Shown here: positions 5,967 to 6,106 of the stretch, piece after piece
Numbering within the stretch: the stretch's first letter is position 1
How the letters are laid out: every line of letters begins with the position of its first letter
NCBI GenBank assembly: GCA_030642585.1
Contig: DAOWNN010000140.1
Location: 1 to 6,106, forward strand
Source: Bacteroidota bacterium
GTDB lineage: Bacteria > Bacteroidota > Bacteroidia > Bacteroidales > VadinHA17
DNA: 6,106 nt
Reading direction: 5' to 3'
Notes under the pieces: generated by a model
What the model saw: only the letters and a program-made list of their open reading frames with translations
What the model was told of the DNA's origin: nothing
Databases searched by the model: none
Program-made: the position numbers and the translations under genes

Positions 5967-6106
5967 TTAATCCTCCAATCGCGTGGTTTCCAATCTGTTT
6001 ACAGAAATATTGTTGAGTCTGGCAAAATCGTTAATAACACTCTTCAACTGCTCTCTCCATTCTTCAATTTCCATTCTTTCAAATGGGGCCAGCATATATT
6101 CCAATC
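5967..6106 (-). CDS. C-terminal fragment of an unrecognised protein
   Basis: On the minus strand a frame enters from the right window edge and stops at TAA 5967-5969 after 45 residues. It reads LEYMLAPFERMEIEEWREQL near the edge and ends NNISVNRLETTRLED. The composition is protein-like: charged and probably helical. An internal ATG gives a 42-residue alternative, but the frame is open to the edge, so a longer gene continuing outside is more likely. It lies upstream of abiEi on the same strand, about 400 bases away, so it is probably not in that operon. I do not recognise the family. Confidence 0.55.
   Translation of the reverse strand, partial: LEYMLAPFERMEIEEWREQLKSVINDFARLNNISVNRLETTRLED

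Noticed and set aside
1..6106. CRISPR array, tRNA, rRNA or insertion sequence
   Set aside because: No regularly spaced repeats, no cloverleaf or rRNA signature, and no transposase gene or paired terminal repeats were seen.

Overview
The window most likely comes from a Bacteroidota (Bacteroidetes) genome. The evidence is a SusC-style carboxypeptidase-regulatory domain ending in the LDEVVITGYG signature, a promoter box of the Bacteroidetes TAnnTTTG type, weak Shine-Dalgarno sequences, and moderately AT-rich DNA. It looks like an accessory or defence-type neighbourhood. Two small modules resembling toxin-antitoxin systems flank a single large envelope-protein gene.

Left part, positions 1-438: no convincing intact gene. 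It holds two inverted repeats in the first 66 bases, a short protein-like open stretch, and then a promoter at 384-414. A perfect 7-bp inverted repeat, GTTGACA/TGTCAAC, brackets this promoter. It serves a 355-residue XRE-family DNA-binding protein fused to an ImmA/IrrE metallopeptidase (439-1506). The peptidase gene overlaps by four bases (ATGA) a 79-codon gene for the N-terminal half of a PIN-like protein (1503-1742), which ends early, directly before a hairpin.

Middle, 1830-3707: an exported 625-residue protein of the DUF4140/DUF4139 (mucoidy inhibitor MuiA) family. A carboxypeptidase-regulatory domain and TonB-receptor-like motifs are inserted inside its DUF4139 region. A 12-bp hairpin lies just after it, between convergent genes.

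Right part, minus strand: abiEi (4798-5565) and abiEii (3878-4801), transcribed in that order with another ATGA overlap, form a complete type IV AbiE toxin-antitoxin pair. AbiEi should be the winged-helix antitoxin and autorepressor, and AbiEii the nucleotidyltransferase toxin. Upstream lie about 400 bases without a confident gene, containing a possible abiEi promoter and a perfect hairpin. The C-terminal 45 residues of an unrecognised protein then run off the window end.

The most unusual points are the truncated PIN partner beside an intact XRE-ImmA gene, the dyad around that gene's promoter, the SusC-like insertion in the MuiA-type protein, and similar 15-17-base motifs on both sides of the AbiE pair. 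I did not find a clearly new multi-gene system.
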